A DNA stretch of 64,000 nucleotides from Firmicutes bacterium UBA5201 (GTDB taxonomy: Bacteria; Bacillota; Clostridia; Peptostreptococcales; Acidaminobacteraceae): NCBI GenBank assembly GCA_002412775.1, contig DHVT01000026.1, positions 111,819-175,818 of the forward strand. The letters run 5' to 3'. How positions within the stretch are numbered: the first letter of the stretch is position 1; each line of letters begins with the position of its first letter. Made by a program: the position numbers and the translations under genes. The notes under the pieces were generated by a model. That model worked only from the letters and a program-made list of their open reading frames with translations, had not been told where the DNA came from and searched no databases. Below are positions 53,361 to 62,674 of the stretch, one piece after another.

Positions 53361-54137
53361 TCAAAGTCCTTTGTACTGCACTTGTGGTTTGTGTTTTGTC
53401 ATTATGGAGATTGCTTTTTCCGGGCAAAGGTTCACACATTTGTAACATAATGTGCATTCGCCATTTTGTCCTATTTTCACTTCATCATTGAAAAGATTTT
53501 TTGTGGGACAATCCTTCACACAGGCATTGCACAACGTGCATTTCGCAATGTCTATTTTCACGTTTTTCGAGAGCTTTCGTTCCCATTTGGAAAATGGGAT
53601 GCGCTGTATGGCACCGAGCAGTATGGAAGTCGTGTTGTCTCCGATTTTTCTATATCGGCCGTTGATATAATCCAGTGCGAAAAGTTCAACCTGTTGCTTC
53701 AATCTGACCCTTAGCGGATCATTCTCCACGCCGTTTCTGATTTTCAGAAAACGGAGGTCCGAGATGTTGTTGTTGGTTTTAAAATGGTCGATGGCAATGA
53801 CATCCATCTTGCATTTTCTCAGGATTCTTCCCAAATAGGCGCCTCCATCTCCGGAGAACATCCATTGAGTGGCTAGCACTATGCCTTTCTTGCCTTCGAA
53901 ATATGAAGCATACTTTTTGACGAATGACCACACCAACATCGGTGCCATGGACCCATGTACAGGATAGGCAAAAAGGATCACTTCCGCTTCCTCCATAAGG
54001 TTGGTCTGTGATTCTTCAAATTCATCCATTGCAACTGTTGTGTAGTCTACCCCGTGTTCATTCCATCGTTCTTCCAACTGGTGAATCAGGTACTTGGTGT
54101 TGCCTGTTCCTGAAAAATATAGCATTAGCATTTTCAT
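53361..54137 (-). CDS. Flavodoxin-like protein with two 4Fe-4S clusters (EFR1 family)
   Basis: The 258-residue protein begins with a flavodoxin-type FMN site (LMLYFSGTGNTKYLI) and ends with two ferredoxin motifs, CTLCNACVKDCP and CTLCYKCVNLCP. The family moves electrons in anaerobes, partner unknown. Its ATG overlaps the stop of the GGDEF/HD-GYP gene upstream (TAATG), so the two are translationally coupled. Confidence 0.9.
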   Translation of the reverse strand: MKMLMLYFSGTGNTKYLIHQLEERWNEHGVDYTTVAMDEFEESQTNLMEEAEVILFAYPVHGSMAPMLVWSFVKKYASYFEGKKGIVLATQWMFSGDGGAYLGRILRKCKMDVIAIDHFKTNNNISDLRFLKIRNGVENDPLRVRLKQQVELFALDYINGRYRKIGDNTTSILLGAIQRIPFSKWERKLSKNVKIDIAKCTLCNACVKDCPTKNLFNDEVKIGQNGECTLCYKCVNLCPEKAISIMTKHKPQVQYKGL

Positions 54138-56443
54138 TATTGAATTACCTCTTCTGTCTTCTTTTTATGCCATTTGGCTTGTAATACCTTTTCAACAAAT
54201 ACTTTGACGAGTTTCTCGTCAAATTGGGTGCCTGAATGTCGGATTAACTCCTCAATGGCTTCTTTTTCACTCAGTGCGTTTTTATAAGGCCTGTAACTGG
54301 TCATCGCATCATAGGCGTCGGCAATCATAAGTATCCTCGATTGTAATGGGATTTCCTCCCCTACGAGTTTTCTAGGGTATCCATTGCCGTCGATTCTCTC
54401 ATGATGGGCAAGTATGAACTCTGCAATCTCCACAAACTCGTTGACGGATCTTAGGATCTGATAACCGATTTCAGGGTGGCGCTTGACGTCGATCCATTCG
54501 CTTTGATTCAGGACGTCTTCTTTGCTCAACAACCTTTCATCAATTCCGATCTTGCCAATGTCGTGCAATAGCCCTGCAATCCCGATCTCCTTGACTTCCT
54601 CGCTATTCAATCCATACGCTTTTGCCAAAGCTTGACTGAGTTGACCAACATTATCACTATGTTCTTTTTCCATGTCATGTTTTTCATGGAGTGTCTGTAC
54701 AATGATTTTTATGGTTTCACTTCGCATACTCTTACTTTCCGTCAATTTATCCCTATACATCGCATCTTCCGCGTTTGCAAACACATCGGTCATGGATTGG
54801 ATTTCATCAGTCTTGACTCCAAGTCCGAAAGACACTGAAACGATGACTTTCATATTTTCGATATGAAAAAAGGCTTCTCTCAGCCGTTTGAGGAGTTGTT
54901 CAGCTTCATATCGATCGGTTTTGGGAAGAAGGAGTATGAACTCGTCTCCACCGATTCTAGCTGCTATGTCATCTGCCCTGCAGACCTTTTTAAAAACCTC
55001 TGCCACTTCGATAAGCAGTTCATCCCCAGCTACATGTCCAAAGGCATCATTGGTGAGTTTAAGACCGTTGACGTCCGCCATGACAATTGAAATCGGTAGA
55101 TTTCTTGGATGGTCGAGTCTGTCCAGTTCCGCAGCATAAAACCTTCTGTTGTAAAGGCCGGTAAGGTGGTCATGAAAACTGAGATATTCAATGCGTTCCT
55201 GATTGTCTTTCAGTTTTTCCTTTTCTTTGATCAGTGCTTCCTGAATCTCCACTTGCTCAGTAATATCAAATTTGATGCCGTCCCAGACAATGGAACCGTC
55301 TTTCATGGGCGTAGGAGTGGATACGATTGCATACCAACGGACATTGCCGTTTTTTTCTCTTGCCCGGACGTTGCATTTCAACAAAGAGAGATTGTCAATA
55401 GCTTCCTTTTCCGCCTCTAAAAGCTTTGGCAAATCTTCTGGCAATATGTTCTTGTACAAAAGGTTATGATCCCTATATACCTCATCCGGGGTGACACCGA
55501 TCAAATATTTCGAGGATTCGCTGACAAAGGTGTATTTTTTATTGCCTTTTGCATCGACGATGGCTTGGTACAACACTCCTGATGTCAAATTGTTGCTGAT
55601 GGAGCTGATCTGGCTTTCCCTCAGCTTGAGCAGTTCATTGATGGTACTATTGTGTTCGGCAAATTGCATTCCAATGCATGCGATGGCCACTGCCAGAAAT
55701 AAAGACACCATCAATCCGATCAGAACATAGCCGTTGTTGACCGTTAAAACATTGTTTGGAAAATCCCTGTCAATGAACACATGACTGAATACGACATAGA
55801 TGATCCAGAACATGAACGCCGACACAATGGAAAACAGAAGAATCCATCCATTGTTCTTGTAGCCTTTCCTATAATCCAGGCTCAGCAAACGTCTGACACT
55901 ATTGATCTTCAAAAGTGAATTCGCGAGGATCAACATAAAAAAAATCAAAACGATCTCTTTGCTTATGATGTTTTTAAGCACCTCATCCGAAATCGCTTTG
56001 TGGGCAACGTCCGTCCAAAAAGGAGGATTGTTGCCAAAAGTGACAGGATATAAAAGATACGTCGAAAGCGTATACAACAACGCAAACGGCAAAAATGCGA
56101 CCACGGGTCTGTTCCAAATAGTAGGCGATTTCTCTCTTTGCTCTTCAAAGTATCCCTGATATGCGAACCAGAACGCATAAAGAATAGTGGTCACCAGGTT
56201 TGCCCAACCGTTGGTCGGCCACAGAATAAAAGGAAAAAAAGCTCCAAGTCCCAAAACGCCGGATATCAGACCATATCTGAAACCATAGGCCATTCCTGCG
56301 ACAAGTGGGAACAAAAAGCTCCAATGAATTGTAATCGTGTAAATGTCCGATGAAAAGTCCATAGAAAGGAAGGCTCCAAAAAAACCCATCATGCCCAAAA
56401 GTATTGAATTGATGATTTTGGTGGACGCCTTCAAAGATTTCAT
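54137..56443 (-). CDS. Membrane PAS-GGDEF-HD-GYP protein
   Basis: The 768-residue protein has about eight TM segments (to ~275), a PAS domain with PAC end (VYRDHNLLYKNILPEDL, WDGIKFDITEQVEIQ), a GGDEF domain (DHLTGLYNRRFYAAEL, MADVNGLKLTNDAFGHVAGD, ARIGGDEFILLLP) and an HD-GYP domain (KEHSDNVGQLSQAL, GLLHDIGKIGIDERLL, AHHERIDGNGYPRKLVGEE). Start at 56443 with AAAGGAG; a seven-codon longer frame lacks a site. Confidence 0.92.
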   Translation of the reverse strand: MKSLKASTKIINSILLGMMGFFGAFLSMDFSSDIYTITIHWSFLFPLVAGMAYGFRYGLISGVLGLGAFFPFILWPTNGWANLVTTILYAFWFAYQGYFEEQREKSPTIWNRPVVAFLPFALLYTLSTYLLYPVTFGNNPPFWTDVAHKAISDEVLKNIISKEIVLIFFMLILANSLLKINSVRRLLSLDYRKGYKNNGWILLFSIVSAFMFWIIYVVFSHVFIDRDFPNNVLTVNNGYVLIGLMVSLFLAVAIACIGMQFAEHNSTINELLKLRESQISSISNNLTSGVLYQAIVDAKGNKKYTFVSESSKYLIGVTPDEVYRDHNLLYKNILPEDLPKLLEAEKEAIDNLSLLKCNVRAREKNGNVRWYAIVSTPTPMKDGSIVWDGIKFDITEQVEIQEALIKEKEKLKDNQERIEYLSFHDHLTGLYNRRFYAAELDRLDHPRNLPISIVMADVNGLKLTNDAFGHVAGDELLIEVAEVFKKVCRADDIAARIGGDEFILLLPKTDRYEAEQLLKRLREAFFHIENMKVIVSVSFGLGVKTDEIQSMTDVFANAEDAMYRDKLTESKSMRSETIKIIVQTLHEKHDMEKEHSDNVGQLSQALAKAYGLNSEEVKEIGIAGLLHDIGKIGIDERLLSKEDVLNQSEWIDVKRHPEIGYQILRSVNEFVEIAEFILAHHERIDGNGYPRKLVGEEIPLQSRILMIADAYDAMTSYRPYKNALSEKEAIEELIRHSGTQFDEKLVKVFVEKVLQAKWHKKKTEEVIQ

Positions 56444-56464
56444 AAGAATCTCCTTTTTTGTCAC

Positions 56465-57229
56465 CTACACCTTGTTTCGGATATATTTCAGACTCACGCT
56501 CGGATTGTTCGTCTTACGCGATCTGATCTCAAATTGTTTAAGCGATGAAACGAATGGCGTCAATTTAGAATAGCCATAGTTCCGCGTATCAAAATCCGCA
56601 TAACGTTTGTTCAGCACACTCCCAAGTTCTCCGAGAAATGCCCATCCGTCCTCGTCCGATATTTCATTGATGATATTTTTGATGACTTCAATCAACTCTT
56701 CTTTGGTCACCATACCTGTTTTATTGCTGTTTATCGGTTCGCCTTTAGTGTTTTCAACAACAACAGGTGTTCCAGTCGGAACAGATGCCAACACCTCTAA
56801 ATATTTGAATTTCTCACATGCTGCGATAAACGGAGTTGGCGTCTTTTTCTCACCCATTCCAAGAACATACATACCGGCTTCTCTAAGTCGTGATGCCAAT
56901 TTCGTGAAATCGCTGTCACTTGAAACGATACAGAATCCGTCGACGTTACGTGAATATAAAATATCCATGGCGTCGATGATGAGTGCCGCATCTGTGGCAT
57001 TCTTACCTGAGGTATAGCTGTACTGCTGAATAGGTGATATGGAGTAATTGAGAAGTACCGTCTTCCAAGAAGCGAGTTGGGGTTTGGTCCAATCGCCATA
57101 AATTCTTTTATAAGTCGGCGTACCGTGATTTGAGATCTCATCGATTATATATTTGATGTACTTGTCCGAAACATTGTCGGCATCGATGAGAACTGCTATT
57201 TTCTTGTCTTTTTGCTGATCCTTATCCAT
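56465..57229 (-). CDS. NYN-domain (PIN-like) protein with OST-HTH-like C-terminus
   Basis: The 254-residue protein has an NYN fold with conserved acidic sites: IAVLIDADNVSDKYI, GKNATDAALIIDAMD and CIVSSDSDFTKLASRLRE. These are typical of limkain/LabA-like putative nucleases. From about 180 a winged-helix region resembling OST-HTH/LOTUS (LGSVLNKRYADFDTRNYGYSKLTPFV) follows, a suggested RNA-binding module. Substrates in bacteria are mostly unknown. RBS GAGGAG; 21 bp before the GGDEF/HD-GYP gene. Confidence 0.88.
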   Translation of the reverse strand: MDKDQQKDKKIAVLIDADNVSDKYIKYIIDEISNHGTPTYKRIYGDWTKPQLASWKTVLLNYSISPIQQYSYTSGKNATDAALIIDAMDILYSRNVDGFCIVSSDSDFTKLASRLREAGMYVLGMGEKKTPTPFIAACEKFKYLEVLASVPTGTPVVVENTKGEPINSNKTGMVTKEELIEVIKNIINEISDEDGWAFLGELGSVLNKRYADFDTRNYGYSKLTPFVSSLKQFEIRSRKTNNPSVSLKYIRNKV

Positions 57230-57290
57230 TAAAAACTCCTCATATAAATATTAAATTATCTTAACTATATTATACACGAGATGCATAATA

Positions 57291-59666
57291 TTAGCACTGA
57301 TTCTTTTGGTTAAGTAATACCCCCAGATAGAGTCTGGAACCAAAATCTCCCATGTTTCTTGTTTTTTCGTCGATTCCCGTTCCAGAGAATTGCGAATACA
57401 TCCGAAGCCCGATGTTCATAAGCACATCCCCTGGAAGTGTGGCCCTTTGAACCTCCAGTTTATAGAGATACCGATTGCCTATGACGCTTTGCAGGATGCC
57501 GCCGTCTTTGATCTTGACCGGAATGTACGGATTGATGAGTTCACCGTAATCCCTGACATTCTGATATTGCGTCCTGCTTTGCACGCCGTATACGCCGTCT
57601 TGCTGAAGGCCCTCGAGTTCGAGTGTCTCAAGCGGAGGATTGGGTTTTTGAAGCTTTTGATAATGTCCGGCTATGAATTTGTCCTTGTTCTCACTGACCA
57701 CGCTCCAAGACATAGTGTTGCTTTCAAAAGGCGATTCGTGTCGAAAGAATGTGCCGTATTGAAATAATACCCGATGTGATTTGTAGTATTCTATCTGTTT
57801 TTTGATGACCTTCAGATCAAAACTGGACAAGCGGGTCAAATCGAGCTCATACCCGAGCACACCGAAAGCCGAAACGTTGAATCTGGTTTCGATGGGTGTC
57901 GAACGCAGGACTTGATGGGAAGGTCTTCCACTGACATGTGCGCCCATGGTGGATGGAGGGTATACGATGGAGGTCCCGTATTGGATCTCATACCGTTCAA
58001 CCGCATCCGTATTGTCGGAAGTCCAGGTTTGAGGCATATAGTAAAGCATGCCCATATCGAATCGGTTCCCCCCACTGCTGCAGGATTCAAATAAGATGTC
58101 CGGATAAGCCTTGGTGAGCCTTTCCAGCAAACCATATAATCCGAGTGCGTATCGATGGCTGATCTCGCTTTGTCGGTCCGCTTTCAAATAATTGCTGTAG
58201 AGATCTGAAAAATTGCGGTTCATGTCCCATTTGACGTAGGTTATAGCCGCTGAATCAAAAACCGAGGACAATGACTCAAAGAGATAATCGACAACCTCAG
58301 GATTGGTCAGATCCAGAATCAGCTGATTTCTTCCAAGTGATGGAGAACGGTCCCTCAGCTGTATTGCCCATTCCGGGTGTGCTCTATAGAGGTCGCTGTT
58401 GACAGAGACCATTTCGGGTTCCACCCATATGCCAAATTCAAGGCCGAGTCCCTTCAACCGATCCGATAATACTCCCAGTCCCCCTGGAAGTTTCTTGGTA
58501 TCGACGACCCAATCCCCCAAACTGCTTGTATCATCATTTCTGTTCTTGAACCAACCGTCATCCAGCACAAACAACTCCACACCGACCTCTTTGGCCACTT
58601 TGGCCAACTTCACCAGCTTGGTCATGTTGAAATCAAAGTACGTCGCCTCCCAATTGTTGATGAGAACCGGGCGGGGAGCATTTTGCCACCTTGTAGGAAT
58701 CAGATGTTTGTTGATCAGACTGTGAAAGTTCTGGCTCATGCGATTGATGCCATGACTTGAATGGGTCATCACGACTTCAGGGGTGTCAAAGGATGCGCCC
58801 GGTTCCAGCATCCATCTGAAATCGAAATCACTGATCCCCATTTGAAGGCGTGTCATCGCATACGGGCTCACTTCAATGTTCGCTGAAAAATTGCCACTGT
58901 AAACCAATGAAAAGCCGTAGCACTCCCCACTTTTCTCATTGGTGCCCTGACCCAACAAACCGACAAAGGGATTGTGATTGGCTCCGCTGACTCCTTTTTT
59001 CGAATCGATGCTTATAATACCCGGTCTCAGTCGCCCTTTATTGATTTGTCGCTCCCTGATCCACAATCCATCGAGCGTCATCAGTTCAAATTTGGAGTGG
59101 TTGAAGTCCAGATTGAAACTATGGGCTTTATGTACCGTGATGTTTTCGTCTGAGTGATTGATCAGCTTTAGATGCCTTATGATCACATCCACCGATGCCA
59201 CCGGTGAATAGTAGAGTTTCGCCTCGATGTTTTTCACTTTGTCATACAAGCTGATTTCAAGTGTTTCCAGCGTGTTTTCAGAGTCAATGATGTGAGGCAT
59301 TCCCTCCGGATGAACTTTGGTGTCATGTCTTTCATGTTTGAGATATGTAAAGTCGCTGACCCTTGACCCATCACTGAATTCAAGCTCGATCGATGGTGTG
59401 CGGTAATCTCCTTTGCCAAAAGAGGCGTATTCCAACATGGCTGTGTCCAGAGTCAGTTTGCCCTCTACGTCATATAGGGTCGACGATCCCAGTTCCGTCG
59501 CATAGTTTTGATACAACTCAAGGAGATGTTCGCTATCCTCCACACGCTTGCCATAATGCAGTTGAAAAAGGTGTCCGGTGCTATGGACCATAAACACATA
59601 ACTCGTTGATCCTGTCTGTATATGAAACAGCTTTTGTCCATTTTTGAATTCATGGATGAAAATCAT
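57291..59666 (-). CDS. GH36 alpha-galactosidase
   Basis: The 791-residue enzyme has an N-terminal beta-sandwich and a catalytic barrel with LFVLDDGWFKNRNDD, GLEFGIWVEPEMV, the nucleophile motif YVKWDMNRNFSD and the acid/base region LFESCSSGGNRFDMGMLYYMPQ-type WTSDNTDAVER. No signal peptide, so it cleaves imported alpha-galactosides in the cytoplasm. Start at 59666 with GGAGG 5 nt upstream. No sugar transporter is adjacent. Confidence 0.94.
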   Translation of the reverse strand: MIFIHEFKNGQKLFHIQTGSTSYVFMVHSTGHLFQLHYGKRVEDSEHLLELYQNYATELGSSTLYDVEGKLTLDTAMLEYASFGKGDYRTPSIELEFSDGSRVSDFTYLKHERHDTKVHPEGMPHIIDSENTLETLEISLYDKVKNIEAKLYYSPVASVDVIIRHLKLINHSDENITVHKAHSFNLDFNHSKFELMTLDGLWIRERQINKGRLRPGIISIDSKKGVSGANHNPFVGLLGQGTNEKSGECYGFSLVYSGNFSANIEVSPYAMTRLQMGISDFDFRWMLEPGASFDTPEVVMTHSSHGINRMSQNFHSLINKHLIPTRWQNAPRPVLINNWEATYFDFNMTKLVKLAKVAKEVGVELFVLDDGWFKNRNDDTSSLGDWVVDTKKLPGGLGVLSDRLKGLGLEFGIWVEPEMVSVNSDLYRAHPEWAIQLRDRSPSLGRNQLILDLTNPEVVDYLFESLSSVFDSAAITYVKWDMNRNFSDLYSNYLKADRQSEISHRYALGLYGLLERLTKAYPDILFESCSSGGNRFDMGMLYYMPQTWTSDNTDAVERYEIQYGTSIVYPPSTMGAHVSGRPSHQVLRSTPIETRFNVSAFGVLGYELDLTRLSSFDLKVIKKQIEYYKSHRVLFQYGTFFRHESPFESNTMSWSVVSENKDKFIAGHYQKLQKPNPPLETLELEGLQQDGVYGVQSRTQYQNVRDYGELINPYIPVKIKDGGILQSVIGNRYLYKLEVQRATLPGDVLMNIGLRMYSQFSGTGIDEKTRNMGDFGSRLYLGVLLNQKNQC

Positions 59667-59748
59667 ACCAACCTCCACATGCCCTTTTATATTGATTTTA
59701 CAGTACTCCCAAGCAAATACCAAGCAAATTTGAAAAACAATTCTATTT

Positions 59749-59767
59749 GATAATGAGAATCATTTAC
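59749..59767. promoter_or_regulatory. Fur-like box over the rpsD promoter
   Basis: GATAATGAGAATCATTTAC matches most positions of the 19-bp Fur consensus GATAATGATAATCATTATC. It overlaps the -35 element of rpsD and lies 83 bp upstream of the alpha-galactosidase start on the other strand. Confidence 0.45.
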
Positions 59768-59791
59768 AAACGTGATGTTTTATGGTATACT
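59763..59791 (+). promoter_or_regulatory. rpsD promoter
   Basis: TTTACA (59763-59768), 17-bp spacer and TATACT (59786-59791). Confidence 0.7.
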
Positions 59792-59843
59792 TTTCTCGGC
59801 ATAAACTATCGCGGCGAAAATTTATGTTATGGAGTGTAAAATT

Positions 59844-60443
59844 ATGGCAAGAATGAGAGGACCACGTTTCAAACAATGTCGCAGATTGGATTTGAATGTT
59901 TGTGGACACCCTAAAGCGATGAAACGCGCGGGGAACGGTCAATCAAGAGCCGCTAGGAAATTATCTTCTTACGGCACACAGTTACTGGAAAAACAACGCC
60001 TTAGAGGCTATTATGAAGTTATGGAAAAACAGTTCAGGCGTTATGTCGGAGATGCCATGAACAGCAAGGAACAGACTGGACATGCTCTTGTGAAACGCTT
60101 GGAGACGAGACTGGACAACATGGTGTATAGAATGGGATTTGCAAGCTCGATCCGCCAAGCCAGACAAATGGTGGTGCATGGCCACTTTTTAGTGAACAAT
60201 AAAAAAGTGGATATCCCTTCGTATGATCTCTCTGTTGGAGACCACATACAGCTTAGGGAAAAATCACGACAAAATGAAATGTTCAAGGAAAACATCATCA
60301 GCAGAGGCATATCGTCCCCACCCTATGTGGGCGTAGACGAATCCCAATTCTCGGGCGAACTCCTCAGAATACCGGAAATGGATGAAATCCCGATTGAAAT
60401 CGATGTGCATCTGGTAGTTGAATATTACTCGAAACTGAGTTGA
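59844..60443 (+). CDS. rpsD: Ribosomal protein S4
   Basis: The 199-residue protein starts MARMRGPRFKQCRRLDLN and contains the S4 RNA-binding domain (LETRLDNMVYRMGFASSIRQARQMVVHGHFLVNNKKV). S4 starts assembly of the small subunit. The N-terminal RRLDLNVCGHPKA is short and has lost the usual zinc Cys set. Start at 59844 with GGAG. The short leader has a CATAAA/TTTATG stem (59800-59826) ending near the RBS, possibly regulatory. It stands alone, outside the ribosomal operon, as in many Firmicutes. Confidence 0.95.
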   Translation: MARMRGPRFKQCRRLDLNVCGHPKAMKRAGNGQSRAARKLSSYGTQLLEKQRLRGYYEVMEKQFRRYVGDAMNSKEQTGHALVKRLETRLDNMVYRMGFASSIRQARQMVVHGHFLVNNKKVDIPSYDLSVGDHIQLREKSRQNEMFKENIISRGISSPPYVGVDESQFSGELLRIPEMDEIPIEIDVHLVVEYYSKLS

Positions 60444-60459
60444 CGTCAAAAAGAATAAA

Positions 60460-60504
60460 ATGCTGCAAAGCGGGTCAAATCCGTTTTGCAGCATATTTTT
60501 TTTA
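60460..60504 (+). terminator. rpsD terminator
   Basis: ATGCTGCAAAGCGG pairs with CCGTTTTGCAGCAT (one G-T pair), followed by a T run. Confidence 0.88.
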
Positions 60505-60580
60505 ATTAGTATGTATTAACATTTGATTTTTTTGAATTATGGGGTATTATAACTCTATAGTTTATTAAAGGGAGGTCCTT

Positions 60581-62584
60581 ATGAAGTTAAAAGGTAGAAT
60601 CGTTTTGATCACAAGCGTCATCATTGTCATCGCGATCGCAGCTCAAGGCATATTCAATATATACTCATCCAACAGGTCCATCGAAAAAGTGGTTGAATTG
60701 CAATTGACCGATCAGATTTTCAATCTAGCCCAAGAAATCGAATCGGCTGAGGAAGTTGTGGAGATCACAAAAAATGCATTGAATGAAAAGAATATCGCCG
60801 TGGCAAAGGCCATCGCACAAATGATCGCCGACAACAAGAATTACCTGCAACCCACCCGCATGGCACAGCTTTCAAGTGTGCTTGGAATCGACGAGATCCA
60901 TGTCACAGATGGTAACGGGGTTCTATTATACGGCAATGTCGCAGGCTTTTATGGCTTTGATTTCAACACTTCGGAGCAAACCAAACCCTTCGTCGCTCTC
61001 ATAGGCGTCAAAGGCGCATCACTTGCCCAGGAACCTGAATACCGCGGTACAGACAACACCTTGTTTCAATATATTGGCGTCTCCAGAATTGATGAGCCAG
61101 GTGTCGTTCAAATCGGTATCGAACCAAGAGCCATTCAGGAGCTGCTGGAAAACCTTGAAGTTCAAAACAGCATCGATCAACTGGTCATCGGAGACGGTGG
61201 ATTTGCATTGATCATCGATAAAAACGGCATCATCACGCATCATAAGGATCGATCGCTTATTGGCACACCTGCCAACGATGTGCCTTGGATCAAGGACATC
61301 ATCGCTACAACCAATGTCCTGAAGACTGAAGATATAGGTAATAAATCTTTCTTCGCGCTAGCGAAATCATATAAGGAAATGATGATTGTCGTCACCTACC
61401 CTCGTTCGGAAATACAAGCTATCATTACAAGCTCCCTGATCAATAACGCTGTTGTCCTTTTGATTTCCATCATTTTGCTTGTTTTGGTCATTCAATGGGT
61501 GATTGGAAAATGGGTTTCAAAACCGATCAAGACCATCCAAGATGGTATGGAAAAAGTCGGACAAGGGGATTTCACCGCTGTTGTGGATTACAAGTCCAAG
61601 GATGAAATCGGCACACTTTCCGATTATTTCGGTATGATGACACAAAATGTGAGACACCTGATCAAAGAGACGACGACAAGCATTGAATCCGTCGCCCAGT
61701 CTTCTGAAAGAATCAATGCCAATGTCGAAGGATTGACCGCTTCCAGCAATGAAGTCACCAGAGCTGTGGAAGAAATCGCCCACGGTGCGACTGAAACGGC
61801 ATCCAGTGTCAACGAGCGTCTATTCGCAGGCCAGGAACTCGGAAACAGCATCAATCAAATCTCATCAAGACTTCATGATGCCAAAGATTATTCCGATACC
61901 ATGGTCGAGTCGAACCGCAAAGGCAGAGAAAAGATCAAGAATCTTCAAAGCGTGTTCCAGACCACTGTTGACAACACGAACCATGTGGCGGACAATGTCT
62001 CCGAGCTGAGCAAAAGTTCCCAGTCCATCGAAAATATTGTCAGCACGATCAAGGGCATTTCCGACCAAACCAATCTGCTCGCTCTGAACGCTTCCATCGA
62101 AGCCGCACGAGCTGGTGACGCCGGTCGTGGATTTGCGGTTGTCGCAGATGAGATCAGAAAATTGGCTGAACAATCCTCACATAGTGCCGAAGAAATCAGC
62201 AAGATCATTGCCGGAATCGTCACTGTCGTAGCAGGAACCAACAAGACCGTCATCGAAACCCAAACATCCGTTGATGCCGCCAAAGTCAATCTGAATGAAA
62301 CCGTCATAGTATTCGACAACATCGATGACAGTGTCATCAAGGTCGAAAGAATAATGAATGATTTCATAGAAGAGACAGGCAAAATGGAAAATATGAAAAA
62401 TGAGTTGATAGAATCCCTTGAAAGCATGGCTGCAATCAGTCAGGAATCAGCTGCATCAACTGAAGAAATCAACGCTTCCACTGAGGAGCAACTCTCACGT
62501 GTCACAGAAATCGGACAAGCCATAGAAACGCTTAACGTCGACATACTGAAACTTTCACAGGAAATGCAGAAATTCAAAGCATAA
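60581..62584 (+). CDS. Methyl-accepting chemotaxis protein
   Basis: The 667-residue receptor has an N-terminal TM, an extracytoplasmic Cache-type sensor of ~250 residues (AQMIADNKNYLQPTRMAQL, DKNGIITHHKDRSLIGTPAND), a second TM near 290-310, HAMP (GKWVSKPIKTIQDGMEKV) and a signalling tip NLLALNASIEAARAGDAGRGFAVVADEIRKLAEQS. RBS GGGAGG; possible promoter TTGATT-N16-TATTAT (60523-60550). It is flanked by terminators, thus monocistronic. Confidence 0.93.
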   Translation: MKLKGRIVLITSVIIVIAIAAQGIFNIYSSNRSIEKVVELQLTDQIFNLAQEIESAEEVVEITKNALNEKNIAVAKAIAQMIADNKNYLQPTRMAQLSSVLGIDEIHVTDGNGVLLYGNVAGFYGFDFNTSEQTKPFVALIGVKGASLAQEPEYRGTDNTLFQYIGVSRIDEPGVVQIGIEPRAIQELLENLEVQNSIDQLVIGDGGFALIIDKNGIITHHKDRSLIGTPANDVPWIKDIIATTNVLKTEDIGNKSFFALAKSYKEMMIVVTYPRSEIQAIITSSLINNAVVLLISIILLVLVIQWVIGKWVSKPIKTIQDGMEKVGQGDFTAVVDYKSKDEIGTLSDYFGMMTQNVRHLIKETTTSIESVAQSSERINANVEGLTASSNEVTRAVEEIAHGATETASSVNERLFAGQELGNSINQISSRLHDAKDYSDTMVESNRKGREKIKNLQSVFQTTVDNTNHVADNVSELSKSSQSIENIVSTIKGISDQTNLLALNASIEAARAGDAGRGFAVVADEIRKLAEQSSHSAEEISKIIAGIVTVVAGTNKTVIETQTSVDAAKVNLNETVIVFDNIDDSVIKVERIMNDFIEETGKMENMKNELIESLESMAAISQESAASTEEINASTEEQLSRVTEIGQAIETLNVDILKLSQEMQKFKA

Positions 62585-62585
62585 G

Positions 62586-62610
62586 AAAAAGGAGCTTCGG
62601 CTCCTTTTTT
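62586..62610 (+). terminator. Terminator after the chemoreceptor gene
   Basis: GGAGC and GCTCC pair around a TTCG tetraloop, followed by six T residues. Confidence 0.85.
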
Positions 62611-62674
62611 ATTTGCTTTTATTCCCTTCGATTTTAAGATATAATGAACTAATGTTAATATTTAGGAGGACCTG

